Source: Amaurobius ferox (lineage: Eukaryota > Arthropoda > Arachnida > Araneae > Amaurobiidae). Taken from it: a stretch of 64,000 bases of DNA. The position numbers and the translations under genes are program-made. Position 1 is the first letter of the stretch. Each line of letters starts with the position of its first letter. The notes under the pieces are model-generated. The model saw nothing but the letters and a program-made list of their open reading frames with translations. It had not been told where the DNA came from and searched no databases. This document shows positions 36,990 through 49,258 of this stretch, in pieces. The stretch covers positions 140,547,313 to 140,611,312 of the forward strand of contig OX578133.1 in assembly GCA_951213105.1 (NCBI GenBank), written 5' to 3'.

Positions 36990-38100
36990 TTCAGATCTAC
37001 AAATTTGGGGGGATATCGCTAACTTGGCAACTTTTCTTAAACGTTCCCAAATTGATAAAAACGACACTAAATCAATGAAATTAATTTTGTTTTGTTAGAA
37101 GAGAGTACTAAAATAATGTTTCTGTAGCATTTGTCTGTCAGTCGAACCATCGGACTTAGTAACGCATTTTGCAAATTTTTAAAATATTGCCAAATTGATA
37201 AAAATGTTTGTAAATCCATAAAAATATCTTGAAATTCATAAAATTGAGCTAAATCAATGAAATTAATTGTGTTTTGTTAGGGGATGAATGAATGACATGA
37301 AGGTGGGTGGCTCCATGGCTCCAGAAGAGTCCAGCACAGCGACCAGAGGTCTATTGTACTACCCCAGAAATGAGAAGGTCTTTAAGAAAAGAGACCAGTA
37401 GCCAAAGCAAAAATCAGCAGGCACTTGACAGGAATGTCATACAACTCCCAGGGCTTGATCACATGTAGACCCAAGCGTTCGAACCTATGGGCGGCGAACA
37501 CCTCACATTCACATAGTATGTGTGCGGCAGTTTCTTCGCTATAACTGCAGCCTCTACGTAGCGAATCCTTAGTGACACCTATAATATTTAGATGTCTTTT
37601 AAGGGTGCAGTGCCCAGTAAAGAGTCCAACAGCCCTTCTGATGCCAGTTCAACTGAGCTTGAATAATTCCTTTTGACGCATACTAGGGCACTTACAGTTT
37701 AGTTCTTTCGCCTGCCTTTGGCCCTTAGTATTATGCCAGTTCTCGCACTGAAGCTTTCTGAAGATGTCATAGACAATTTTTCTAGTTAATTCATTAGGAA
37801 CATCCAAAGCCGGCTCGGGACCAACAAAAGGTGTACTTAAACCTTTTCTAGTCAATTCATCAGCCATTTTATTACCTGGAATGCCTGAATGTTGTTAGGG
37901 GATAGTATTGTGATGATGTTTTGTCAATATGTCACCAAGTGGGACTATTAGCTTTACAGTTCCACTTGGCGATAAACGTGGTGATTTTTTAAAATGTCAC
38001 TAAATTAACAAATTGATAAAATGAATTGACGAATTGATAAAATGATGCTAAATTCATCAAAATTACACCAAATTGATGAAAATTCAATATTTTGCATAAT
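36990..38100. repeat. Satellite-like complex repeat, second block
   Basis: Same family as 26718-28390: ccaaattgataaaaa..., gcatttgtctgtcagtcgaacc and ggggatagtattgtgatgatgttt recur. It lies inside the 6.5-kb KAT8 intron and is split by the LINE at 37286-37891. Confidence 0.7.
37286..37891 (-). mobile_element. 5'-truncated LINE with perfect target-site duplication
   Basis: Direct repeats TTGTTAGGGGAT flank it exactly (37274-37285 and 37892-37903). The minus strand begins inside an RNase H domain (HSGIPGNKMADELTRKGLST). It continues through a cysteine/histidine region, LKRHLNIIGV and then CSYSEETAAHILCECE, and ends ...LIFALATGLFS and stop. One or more frame breaks occur near 37640. A short 3' UTR and an (ATTC)n-like tail follow. 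RNase H followed by such a C-terminal domain is found in I/Jockey-superfamily LINEs. It inserted into the satellite block. Confidence 0.85.
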
Positions 38101-38104
38101 TAAG

Positions 38105-39713
38105 TATGGTTTTCTAGATAATCTCTATCGTTTTGTGAGAATTAAAAAATATTTTTTCTAAATTTATTTACAAACTGGACCAGGATGCTTTATTCTTCAG
38201 ATCTGTCTGAGACGATAATTTTATTTATCAAGCCCAGAGATTCTTATACATTTTTTAGAAGAATTAAATTAAATATTTTAGTAGAATATTTTGAATACTA
38301 AATACACGGGCATATTTTCTAATCTACGAGAATGTAAGTAGTAGGGATGTATCTTTCCATACAGTTTTAGAACTTTCATTTTGACATATATTGGCATCAA
38401 TTACAGCCTTTGGGTTTAAAGATTAGGGGGATTATTGATACTTTTAATTTATTACATTATCTGATATTTTTTGACAAATATATTTGAAACTCATATATTG
38501 TAGACTGGTAATCTTTTACTGATACATAGGTATATATATCTTCTAATATTTAAGAATATAAACAGTATGAGTATATTTTCCAATACAACTTTAGTGCTTT
38601 TATTTTGGCATATATTGATTTAATTTCATATTTTTGTAAATTTGTTTACAAGCGGAACCAGGATATTTTATCTGTCAGATCTTCCTGGGAAGATAATTTT
38701 ATATAGTAAGAACAGAGATTCTTACATTTCTTTTTAGGAGCAATAATTTAAATATTTTAATAGAATTCTTTGAATAACAATGCCATTTAGAATATTATAC
38801 GAATTTGCACTTGATTGTGAATTTTAAGTTTTTTTATATGATACACTTCGTACTAAGAACGGGTATGCTGTTAGTACTTTATAAACAAATGACATATTTT
38901 TGTGTATAAGTCGACTTTTTATGAGAATAAGACTGATTAGTGACTGATTTATACACCGGATAATTGACTTGATTTATATACTGGATTGAATAAAATTGAT
39001 GCCATGAAATCATGTTATTTACATTAACCCCTTTCTGAAAAGAAGACATTTTCCCAAAACAATATATTATTTAATGTTAAACAAAAACATTATCATAATA
39101 TTTTATTACAGCTCAATACAATATAATGTTCAATTTAATATAAAATTCCCAAAAATTCTTATTCGTTGTCCAATGCAAAATACTTGAAATCGACTGTATA
39201 TGTCGCTCTTTTGTGTAGAAAGCTATATTTACTATAAATAACAAAATAAGATGATATTGCAAAGCACGCTACAACAAGGTCATTAACATATTGGCCTCTC
39301 AAAGGGGTTAGCTTCATTTACTAGCCAAGTACATTCCTTCCTTTTTTCACATTCTCTGCCACACCATCTCACTGTGCGGCTGCTCAATAATGACTCATCA
39401 TAGTTTAGATAAATCATTGACAGAAGTGGTCCTTTTCTTTAAAAGTTATTTATTTAATCTACTGTGGTATTTTTCAAATATTTAACATTTTTAATAAGGT
39501 CCTCCTTTTTTTAGCGTTTTTAAATGTAACAATATATAAATGTTAGAAAATAAATAAAACTTTTGAGATTTTATTTTTTGTTTTTCCTTTTGGAGAGCAG
39601 GGGGAGTGCCAAAGTAAAGAGAAAAAATATGGAGTTATTTTATCTGTGAATTTTGGGAAATGGAACAAATATATGAAAAATATGCATTTTGCTGCTTGTA
39701 TGTCAGTTACATA
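38105..39713. other. KAT8 intron, non-coding with inverted-repeat half
   Basis: No gene is seen. The segment 38876-38912 (tttataaacaaatgacat...gtataagtcgac) is an inverted match to 41811-41848, about 30 of 37 bases. Short runs such as catatattg...aatttc recur near 38390 and 38600. Confidence 0.4.
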
Positions 39714-40236
39714 TACAGTAGCAGACAAATTATCCGGAAACCTCTGGACTGCTAGCTTTCCGGATTTCTGATCCATCACTAAAACCGTCGCTAAACAGGG
39801 TGTTACATTGATTTGGCACTGTTGTCTAATCACTCTATTATGTTAAATACGCTATAAACCTTTATATATTTTACAACTTAAAACATAAATATTCTATTTA
39901 TTTTCTAGCATCTATTATACATCATTATATTTAAAAAAGCTAATGTCTCTGAAAAAAGGAAACACTTTATTAAGAATAGTCAAATATGTGAAAAATATCA
40001 CAGTAGATACAATAAATAACTTTTCTTAGAAAAATACCACTCCTCTCAATGATTTTTTAAAAATATAAGTCATTATTGAGCAACGGTATTGAGGGGGTGG
40101 GGAAATTGAACATGAAGTAATAAAGAGCAAAATATACGGATGATATAAAGTTGAAAGTTGATACTTTCACTAATGGAAATAACTATGCTGTTGCAAAAAA
40201 GTTAAATTTGAGAGAAAAACATATCAAATATTTGAG

Positions 40237-40285
40237 AGGTGGTGGTGGTGGTGGTGGTGGTGGTGGTGGTGGTGGGGGGGGGGGG
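40237..40285. repeat. (GGT)n microsatellite followed by G-run
   Basis: Twelve or so GGT units lead into an 11-12 base guanine run. The strand has clear quadruplex potential. Confidence 0.9.
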
Positions 40286-40443
40286 AATGCTGCAGACGAA
40301 ACAGAATCCACGGAAGACTGAGATCCATACTATAATGAAGTGATCAGAATAAATTTTCTTGAGCATATTGCACTTGGGGGAGAGTTAACGTCAACAACAC
40401 GATTCAAGCTCCACTTATGAGTCGATCTATGGGTGTCCATTTT

Positions 40444-41751
40444 TAACACTTTACAACAAAGCTGAAAAGTGTTTATGACTTTGTTCATTCTGTCTGTCTG
40501 TATGTTAGCACGATAACTGCCATAAAAATGACTTAATCAAAATGAAATTTTAGTATGTTGTTCAGACGGTCTGTAGGACCTATGGGAATATAAATGAATA
40601 ATATCACACAATTAATTTTTGGATTGAACCCGGGTTGAAAAAATGAAATACATTGAGCCCTATGGGACGTAATTTTTCAAACATTTTTTAAGCGGATTTA
40701 AAATTCACAAATTGCTACGAAAATATTAGGTAATATTCAAATTGTTCCATAAAATATATAAAAAAACATTAAGTGAAATATATTCAGTAGTTTTTTAAAT
40801 AAAAATTAAAATAATAATTACACCTCTTATATGAAGCGATCACGTAACCATGATATGAAAAGATCACATGACCCACTTCAAAATGATATATGGCATCCAT
40901 CTTGTCTCAAAATCGTGATTTTTTTAAGTTCTTTTTAATTCATATTGAGTGTTGTATCCATTCTAAAACCACTTTATTTTTGCTTAAATTCTGTACATCT
41001 ACATACTGAAACAATGCAATTACAATATATTTGAGTTTAAATGATCATCCAAATTTGATTATTTCTACAACGAAGAATTTTTCACCAATGTAAAATGTAA
41101 ACAGCAAAATATGTAGAATGAGTTGTATTAGAATTGCTGTATTTCTTTAACACAAAATTATTTAGCACATGGAGTCTGCATAGCTGATATGAATGAAATA
41201 TTCATTGATTTTACAAAGAGAAGGATGATTTTTTTCGATGAAGTTTTAAGCATAGAGTTTAATTACTTGTAGCTCCATGGTCTTAATTTTTAAATAAAAT
41301 AAATTATTATAGTAAATTAATTATATAGTAGATGAATGAAATGAATGGGTAAATGTTATGAATGAAATGCTGTTTTTATAGAGAGATCTAGGCATGTTAC
41401 TTTTTCTATGACGTCATTTGAATGAATTTCAGTTGTTTTCGATGAAGTTTTCAAATATGATAAATTATCGTAGTATTATGTTAGTTTTAAAAATATTACC
41501 GAGGAATGTATCGCATTTTAGAGATGTTGAAACCAGGCAATTTATATTTCAATGCTGTCATTTGAATGAAGTTCATTTTCTTCGATGAAGGTTTAAGTTT
41601 TCAAATATAATAAATTAATGTAGTATTGTGATAAGTTTTAAAATATTACCGAGGAATGTATTGCATTTTAAACTTGTTTAAAATAAAATTGCATTGAAGT
41701 TGGAAAGTGTTTCATAAGCAATGCTTTAAACATGATTGATCTTTCTTGTTA
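40444..41751 (-). mobile_element. TAACA-ended interspersed repeat, copy 3
   Basis: The reverse orientation of copies 1 and 2. It starts TAACACTTTACAACAAAG and ends GATTGATCTTTCTTGTTA. It keeps the tandem about 150-bp subrepeats near its right end and the central atggcatccatcttg segment. It is 1,308 bp, the same as copy 2. Confidence 0.8.
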
Positions 41752-42483
41752 TATCTGTCGTAAAAACTGACTTCTATATTTTCATGTCATTTTGGGGGCT
41801 CAGAAAGTTGACTTATATACCGGAAATGATATTTGTTTATAAAATGTAATTCAATATCAATAATCTTACCATGTTGTTTTAAATCCATGGTTTTAGTAGT
41901 CCAATAATTAAACAACTAAAAAATTTAAAAAACATTCAGATTTTGGACGTCCAGATTTTCAAGGTTATCCTGTATTTGTTTTATGTCACAAAACCACTAT
42001 ATACATTTAAAGGAAAAGAAGTATTTTGTTTTTATTAAAGGAAATTAGTAACTTCCACAAAAAAAGTAATTTAATTTTTTTTTTCTTTTCCGGTTTTCTA
42101 GATTCCGGATAATTGGTCTCTATTGCTGTATATATATATATATTTAAATATTATTGGTTAGTAATATTTTTTAATTGATAAACTGCCCTTTTTGTCATTA
42201 TTTTTACTATAAATAGTGCTTTATAGTGTATTTAGTTAATATTAAGTTTGAATTTTATTCAAGCTCTAAAAATCTGAAATTGGTAAAGTTCCGCCAAGTC
42301 CGGGTTTCGAGCTTGTACAGTATATATTTGTATATTAATCATTTAATTTTATATACTGTCTACAAACAGACTATTAAATATACTAGAAATTTTAAGAAAA
42401 AATCTATTTTAGCTGTGCATATTAGTGCGGAATCAAATAATGGGACAAAGCTATACCATAAAGTACACATAACATAAAACTTA

Positions 42484-43184
<701 letters not shown>

Positions 43185-43416
43185 TCTGGATAGCCGGGAA
43201 GTCACCCAATTTAAATCGAAACCCAGTGGGGGAGGCATCCACAGAGGCCGTACCCTCCTTCCCCTACCACCAACCTCTCAGAAAGACTTACGGACCCACA
43301 TGTTTAATATGATCATACTCCACGTGAACATGACGGCAGTTTTGGCAATGGAGGGAATCAAACCCGGGTCTACCGAGTGCAACTCCCGCACGCTAACCAC
43401 TGGGCTACCGTGCCCT
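43185..43416 (-). mobile_element. tRNA-derived SINE lacking the 3' hairpin tail
   Basis: The minus strand carries GGTTAGCGTGCGGGAGT (A box), CCCGGGTTTGATTCC (B box) and the family body through CAATTTAAATCGAAACCCAGT on the plus strand. It stops at ...ttcccggc, where other copies continue into the tail hairpin. The 182-codon ORF across this SINE is an artefact. Confidence 0.75.
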
Positions 43417-43420
43417 AAAA

Positions 43421-43487
43421 TGTCAGTATATGTTGTTGTTGTTGAGACCCAGACCGTCCGACCTACCAGAAAGGGTGTCAGTATATG
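43421..43487 (-). mobile_element. 43-bp mini-SINE insert with 12-bp target-site duplication
   Basis: TGTCAGTATATG flanks it at 43421-43432 and 43476-43487. The insert is only a (GTT)n tail and GACCCAGACCGTCCGACCTA...GAAAGG. It is the same segment, with the same inner breakpoint, as the 40-bp insert at 10242-10281. Confidence 0.85.
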
Positions 43488-43489
43488 TG

Positions 43490-44225
43490 AAATAGTTGAA
43501 AATAATTGCTTTTCATTAGAAAATTATAATGTTGACTCCATCGACAAATTCAGCTGGGTAATAGACACAACAGCAACTACAACTGGGTTACTGCATCCAC
43601 ACATTGTTAACAGTGCAAGATAACCCAGTGGTAACTTTAAGTTTTTATTATAGAAATATGATTTTTTTCAAGACGTGCTTATAATAATGTTATAATCTTA
43701 CATTTAAAAAACCAAATCTCCACGTTAAATTAAGAAATTTAGATGTTTGAATTTTAATTATTACTACAACCACTTGAAACTCTGATCTTCATGAAATGCT
43801 CCTCTCTTTATTACATGACTTCCCCCACATTTCTCACATCTACCCTCCCTTCCCACAGAAATATTCAAACATGAGTTGAAAGAGACAGACTTTCTGGAAT
43901 AAAGTTGTTGAATCATTAATTTAATTATAAAAGATTAACAAATAATGTGACAACAAAAGAAGTTTCATGGAGCTAAGATTTGAGACTTCAAGGTGACAAA
44001 TTTAAAAGACTATACCTTGAAGATTTATTTTTTAGTGTTTTTTTAAATTTTGAGCAATATGTCATTTTGAAAATTATCAAATTCTTAATTTAATTGTAAA
44101 AAATGAACAAATAAAGTTATGACAAAAAAGAATAGAAATTACTTAGAGCTAAGATTTGAGACTTCATATTAATTTTGAAGACCATACTTCAAAAACTTCC
44201 ATTTTTTGCGAAAATTAAAATTTTG
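43490..44225. other. KAT8 intron, non-coding with tandem theme
   Basis: Two diverged copies of ttaa..aagattaacaaataa...gagctaagatttgagacttca (about 43920-44030 and 44090-44200) are about 180 bp apart. No gene is seen. Confidence 0.4.
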
Positions 44226-44231
44226 AGCAAT

Positions 44232-44982
44232 ACGTTGAATAGGTTGAAATCTCAGACCACTCGGCTGATCCAGGGGTTTGCAGCAGCAGTTTGAGTGGCC
44301 GGATACACTGAGTAGGTCGAAAACCCAGGCTGTCCGGGTCATCTAAAGACATAGAGCAGCAAAAATGCGTGGCCAGGAAACATGTTGAATAGGTTGAAGG
44401 CCCAGACAGTCCGACTCATCCTAAGGACTCAAGCAACCATTTGGATGGCTGCATGTAGAATAGGTCAAAAGCCCAGGCTGACCGACTCGTCCGAAGACAG
44501 GGAGCAGCAAGGGTACGTTGAATAGGTCAAAAGCCCAGGCCGACCGATTCATCCGAAGACATGGGGCAGCCAACGTTGAATAAGTTGTTGTAGTTGAGAC
44601 CCAGACCATCCGACCGACCAGAAAGGTGTAAGGTAACCATTTGGACGGCCGGGAAGTGCCACCCAATTTAGACCAGAACCCAGTGGGGGGGGGGGGGGGC
44701 ATCCACAGGGACCATACCCTTCTTCCCCTACCACCAACCTCTCGGAAGGACTTACAGACCCACATGTTTAACATGATCGTACTCCGCATGAACACGGCGG
44801 CAGTTGTGGCAGCGTGCAAATCCAGCAGCAAATCACTGGGCTACCTTGCCCGAAATGTGCCAACAGCACGCGGTGTTCCCAGGTGGTCACCCGCAATGTT
44901 GAATAGGTTGAAGACCCAGACCGTCCGACTCATCCGAAGGAGTTGAGCAACTATTTGGACGGCCGGGAAAGACGTTGAAAAA
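44232..44982 (-). mobile_element. Serial mini-SINE/SINE insertion array on one target sequence
   Basis: Eight copies of ACGTTGAATAG or a one- to three-base variant occur at 44232, 44305, 44382, 44453, 44515, 44573, 44896 and 44972. They delimit seven inserts of 62, 66, 60, 51, 47, 312 and 65 bp, all in minus orientation. Six are hairpin modules of the mini-SINE type. The 312-bp one (44584-44895) is a nearly complete tRNA-derived SINE with its tail. Each insert ends with a CTGGG(T/C)YTT-type tail next to the target word. ORFs over the array are artefacts. Confidence 0.85.
44584..44850 (-). mobile_element. tRNA-derived SINE inside the array
   Basis: The minus strand has a GGTAGCCCAGTG-type A box, the family body, CCTTCCGAGAGGTTGGTGGT, and the tail hairpin GGCCGTCC/GGATGGTC followed by CTGGGTCTCAACTACAACAA. 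A 16-17 base G-run lies at about 44684. The B box is damaged. Confidence 0.8.
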
Positions 44983-45146
44983 GTTGAAGTTTTCATGGAA
45001 ACACTGCGATTATTTTAAGCGAATGCTTATAATAACATTACAATCTTAAAATTTAAATAAAACTTATAAATTTAAATTTCTGAATTTTTATTTTGCCTTT
45101 ATAGTCTGTTGCAAGAATCCATATCCAGGAGTTTTAAGGAGTTTTC

Positions 45147-46702
45147 CAGGAGGGTTCGAGCATTTTTTCAGGAGTTTTCAAAACATTAAAAGCAGAAGTA
45201 AAACCAAGATTTCATAGATGTTTCTCTTAGATCTGAATTTCTTGGTTTTGCAGCAACTACACCACTCCAGCCATACAAAGAATTCCTTTGAATTGCATTA
45301 TAATGCACCAATAAAGAAAAGTTTGCCAATTTCCACTCCATAATTTATTAAATATCAGTGATGGAACAGGGTTCAGTAACAGATTTCTTCTTAACCATGA
45401 ATTTTATAATTTTTTTAAATGAAAACCAACATCAACTTGGCTGGCATGGTTGGTAACCAAATATTTTGTTTTCCATTTCTCCATATATCATTACTTCAAA
45501 ATTCAATGGGTTTTTGAAGAGAGAGGGAACCCCCACACACAAATGAATTGTGCAATCATACTATTTATACAAAAATAATTCAAAATTTAACATTTTTCAT
45601 TAACCAAAATATTGAAAATTATCTAGTTTAGTTAAGCTAATGTGCAATAATAAGAACATGGAGATGGATGGAAAACAATAATTGTGTATTCTCGGCATCG
45701 CCTGAGAATAAAAACTGAATTACACAATCTTACTATTTATGAGAAAATAATTAAAAAATTAACCAAAATATGAAAATAATCTAGTTTAGTCCAGCTAATG
45801 TGCAATAAATAAAAGGGTGGAGATGGATAGGAAACGATAATTGTGTACTCTCGGCAATGCCTGAAAATAAAATCTGAATTACGCAATCATTATATCTATG
45901 AAAATAATTAAAAAATGAACCTTTTGAATTATCAAAAATATGAAAATAAGCTAGTTTGGTCAAGCCAATGTGCAATAATATGAGGATGGAGATGGATGGA
46001 AAAAGATAATTGTGTAATCTTCGCAACGCCAGAAAACAAAAACTGGATTGTGCAATAACATAATTTAAGAAAAGAATAATTTGTTTAACAAAATATTTGT
46101 TTATTTTTACTCACATTATAAAAGTAAAACAGTTCTATTCTTCTGATATGAAATTATTAGACGATAAAAATGGATGAAAACTGATACTTTAGGATTCTCA
46201 GCAATGCACTGGAAAATGAAATAAATGGTGAAAGTTCTTCACTGTGAATTAGTGCATTTTATGGAAAAAAATCGCACTAGAAAATGTTATTTAATGTGTA
46301 GAAGTATGCACGGCGATTGCAGAAACTTCGCCGAGAATTTATATTAGACGCCAGACTTTTTTCTGTTTTCTTTTCTATTGAATTTTGTGATTGGTACATG
46401 TTGGAGCAAGATATGCGGAAAACATGAAGATTGGTGTAATTTGTATCAGGGTATTAGATTTGGTGCAGCTACAACACTTCTGTATTTCTAACATCAGTAT
46501 TTGTCCACTATTGCTATTTTGGTGACACCACCTATTGATTATATTAAGAAATAAAAGAGCATGATGTCGATGTTCCAGGAGTATTTTCCAATTTTCAGGA
46601 GTGTAGGGCTAAAACGAATAAGAGTTTTTAAGGGCCTTTATAAAAAAACCCTTAAATCCAGGAGTTTTAAAAGATTTCCAGGAGACGTATGAACCCTGTC
46701 AC
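45147..46702. mobile_element. Possible hAT-like element
   Basis: The right end read inward is ACAGGGTTCATACGTCTCCTGG, a typical hAT terminal style, with repeated ctcctgg words following. The left end has the related CAGGAGGGTTCGAGC with ttcaggagttttc. No 8-bp duplication is found and no transposase is seen, so the assignment is tentative. Confidence 0.3.
45540..46080. repeat. About 160-170 bp tandem repeat, 3.3 copies
   Basis: The anchor gagatggat recurs at about 45661, 45820 and 45990. Each is followed by aaaacgataattgtgta and tcggcaatgcctg-type sequence and preceded by aagctaatgtgcaataat. Copies have diverged, with indels. Confidence 0.75.
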
Positions 46703-46934
46703 ATCCAACAGCTGTCTGGAGAAACTTATGTTTCCTGATTCACAGCTCTGTGAGTCAGACATTTTGTCTATTTGTTTTTAATGAATTTAAAGGTGTTTTT
46801 AGTGATTTTTGAAATCTGTAAAAAAAATTATCGACATCAAAATTGATTTTAGAGGGTCCTCCAAATTTATCTGTCCATTTTTTCTTTGTAGGAAGAGATG
46901 CGTTTTCCTGCACTCCTCTTTTCACCCTCAAAAA

Positions 46935-47260
46935 AGAAAGTTTTTACAAATATTTTAAAATCTATCAAATTTTTTGAATTTTCAGTACTATGTACAGTTT
47001 GATAGCTATGTCGAAAAACAAAACAAAAAACTGTGGGCTTCTCGGTCAAGTAGGAGTTTTGGAATAAATGAGACATACATACGTATAGACATTTCAATAG
47101 AAAAAAAGGGTATTTTACAAATATTTTAAAAACTATCAAATTTTTCAAAAATTAGGGTTTATCTTCAGTTTGATAGCTACATTAAAAATAAAATCGCAAG
47201 CTTTTAGGAAAAGTAGAGGCTTTGGAATAGTAGCTACATACATACATACATGATCACATA
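46935..47260. repeat. About 170-bp tandem duplication
   Basis: ttacaaatattttaaaa(t/a)ctatcaaattttt occurs at about 46944 and 47113. Each copy is followed by cagtttgatagctay and by acatacatac. The 93-codon ORF here is a by-product. Confidence 0.65.
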
Positions 47261-48316
47261 TTAATAGAATACAGGGTGTCCCAAAAAGATTGAAACACAG
47301 TTTAATTCTTTACCTGTTGGATATAAGTGGGCAATGAAAATTGTAAAAATGTTGAAAGTAAGGTAGGAAATAAGACAACATAAATGAAATAGTCCCCTCA
47401 TTAATTTTCGAAAAGTTACATCTTTTAAATTTTTATACGACCCCCTTTATCACAAATGCATCTAAATAAAGCATTACACAGACAGAGATCATATATAGCA
47501 GTGGTACTCACTACACGGTTGGGTATCCTATGTATTATCATCCAGTTTTATCTTTTTTGTGATATGTCACAAATTTACATTTCTAATTTGATATATGGTC
47601 CCCATTCACAATGTTCAATTTTCAATTAAATATAACTTGCTCGATTTTACAGATACAGATATACAGTTTTTTTTTTAATGATCTTGTTGCATTAAAAATA
47701 AAAATTTTCTGATCGACCAAATTTGTCTAAGGGGGTCATATAAAAATTTAAAAAGTGTAACTTTTTGAAAATTAATGGGAGGACTATTTCACTAATGTAG
47801 TCTTATTTCATTAATGTAGTCTTATTTCCTTTCAACATTTTTGCAATTTACATTCCCCACTTATCTCTCCAACATGTAAAGAATTAAAGCATAATCAAGA
47901 TTGGTATCACATCTGCATTCAATAGATAAAATCAAAGACAAAGCGTTTTAAAAAACGAAAGGTCTTTTATTTAACACATCCTAAAACACGTACAAAATAT
48001 ATATTAAAAACTGCCAGAGTGCTTCACCAGTGGCTACATGAATAATAAAAACATGGAATGTTTATATATAGAGACCAGTTTAAAGCAAATTTGCATAAAA
48101 TATAAAATGATAAATGAACTTACTAAAAATAATACAAGAAATATACAAGGAAATTACAAAATAAATTTAAATGCTTATGAATTTTAAATTATTACAAGAA
48201 AAGAACTAATACAAATTTTAGGAAATGTCAAGCATGATAATCCTGAGAATGACGTCACAAATACCTTTTAAGAGGTTTGAATTGCATAGAGTCGAGAATG
48301 AGTCACCAAGCATAAT

Positions 48317-49258
48317 TTATTGAACAGGATCAAAATTACAAATGGATTCACGGCAAATATAAATAAACAGGGATTCATAAAGAAGAATACTATGTGGATT
48401 GTTACAAAGAACCAAAAGGAAAGTTTTTACAAAAACGAGAAGAAATTTATCATTAACCACATATTGAGCAAGAGCCGTAGAAAGTTTACCAGACTTGACA
48501 TCGCGAGCATGTTCTGCTAAACGGATGCCAACAGTACATTTTGTACTACCAATGTAAAATTTATAGTCACCAGCAGGGAATAACAGGGGAATGACATACA
48601 CCTCAGCAAAGCTTTTAAAGTTATAAAAATTCCTAAATTTATCAGATCGAATACGATTAAATAAAGTGGTAATATTAGAGTGAGCGGGTTTGAAACCAAA
48701 TTCATGATAGAAATTAATAAAAGGACGGAAAATCTTAGGATGGTAAGGAACACTAGATTTATGGACTAAATGATCTTTAATAGCAACAAGTTCAGTATCA
48801 TATTGAGTAAATTTAAGGCGAACGTGGGCAAAGATCTTATAAATAAATTCAAAAGAATAAGCAGTCTCATGGCTAAGTTTATAAATAAAATTAATTTCAT
48901 CAGTCAAAGCGGGGATAGAAGAGCAAACATTAAAAGCGCAATTAAAATATGCGTTAAAATTAGCTTTTTTAGAGAATACAGGATGGAAAGAATTAGCGGG
49001 GATACAGGAGTTAGTAAAAGTGGATTTACGGAAAACGGAAGTATGAAAACCAAAATCAGAACAGGTGACCAGAACATTAAGGAAAGGCAAGGAACAGTTA
49101 GAATCATGCTCAACAGTAAAATTAATCGAAAGGTAGAAATCATTAACTTCATCCAAAAGGTGAAGGAGTTCATTTAAATCCTGATCCCAGATAATAAAAA
49201 CATCATCCATGCAACGGCACCAAAGAATAGGTTTAATTGTTAAAGAAGGCAAAATCAC
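48317..49258 (-). CDS. Penelope-like RT C-terminal part fused to GIY-YIG endonuclease, copy 1
   Basis: 313 codons are open. The order is CRYMDD-type catalytic box (here WCRCMDDVFIIW), palm and thumb with SLPFLNVLVTCSDFGFHTSV and FRKSTFTNSCIPANSFHPV, then a linker. A C-terminal GIY-YIG domain follows (VYVIPLLFPAGDYKFYIGST, then HARDVKSGK, and a glutamate in LLYESLF). This is the classic Penelope layout. RT motifs upstream of the MDD box are missing, so it is not autonomous despite the intact frame. The starting methionine is fortuitous. The downstream tail holds a decayed hammerhead (CTGGTGA core, stem II lost). Confidence 0.85.
   Translation of the reverse strand: MILPSLTIKPILWCRCMDDVFIIWDQDLNELLHLLDEVNDFYLSINFTVEHDSNCSLPFLNVLVTCSDFGFHTSVFRKSTFTNSCIPANSFHPVFSKKANFNAYFNCAFNVCSSIPALTDEINFIYKLSHETAYSFEFIYKIFAHVRLKFTQYDTELVAIKDHLVHKSSVPYHPKIFRPFINFYHEFGFKPAHSNITTLFNRIRSDKFRNFYNFKSFAEVYVIPLLFPAGDYKFYIGSTKCTVGIRLAEHARDVKSGKLSTALAQYVVNDKFLLVFVKTFLLVLCNNPHSILLYESLFIYICRESICNFDPVQ

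Larger units (their letters stand above)
39716..42128. mobile_element. pogo/Tigger-like element carrying a TAACA repeat
   Basis: The ends CAGTAGCAGACAAATTATCC and GGATAATTGGTCTCTATTGCTG are inverted repeats, flanked by TA (39714-39715, 42129-42130). About half of the 2.4-kb length is the TAACA repeat copy 3. No transposase is visible: a 96-codon minus-strand ORF at 39543-39833 crosses the left end and has no motif. Confidence 0.6.

Noticed and set aside
44421..44946. ORFs of 62-136 codons on both strands
   Set aside because: They run through the SINE array and its G-run; repeat-encoded and not conserved as protein.
44232..44982. Ordinary tandem satellite explanation for the SINE array
   Set aside because: Inserts differ in type and length (47-312 bp) and carry retroposon tails; only the short target word is constant.
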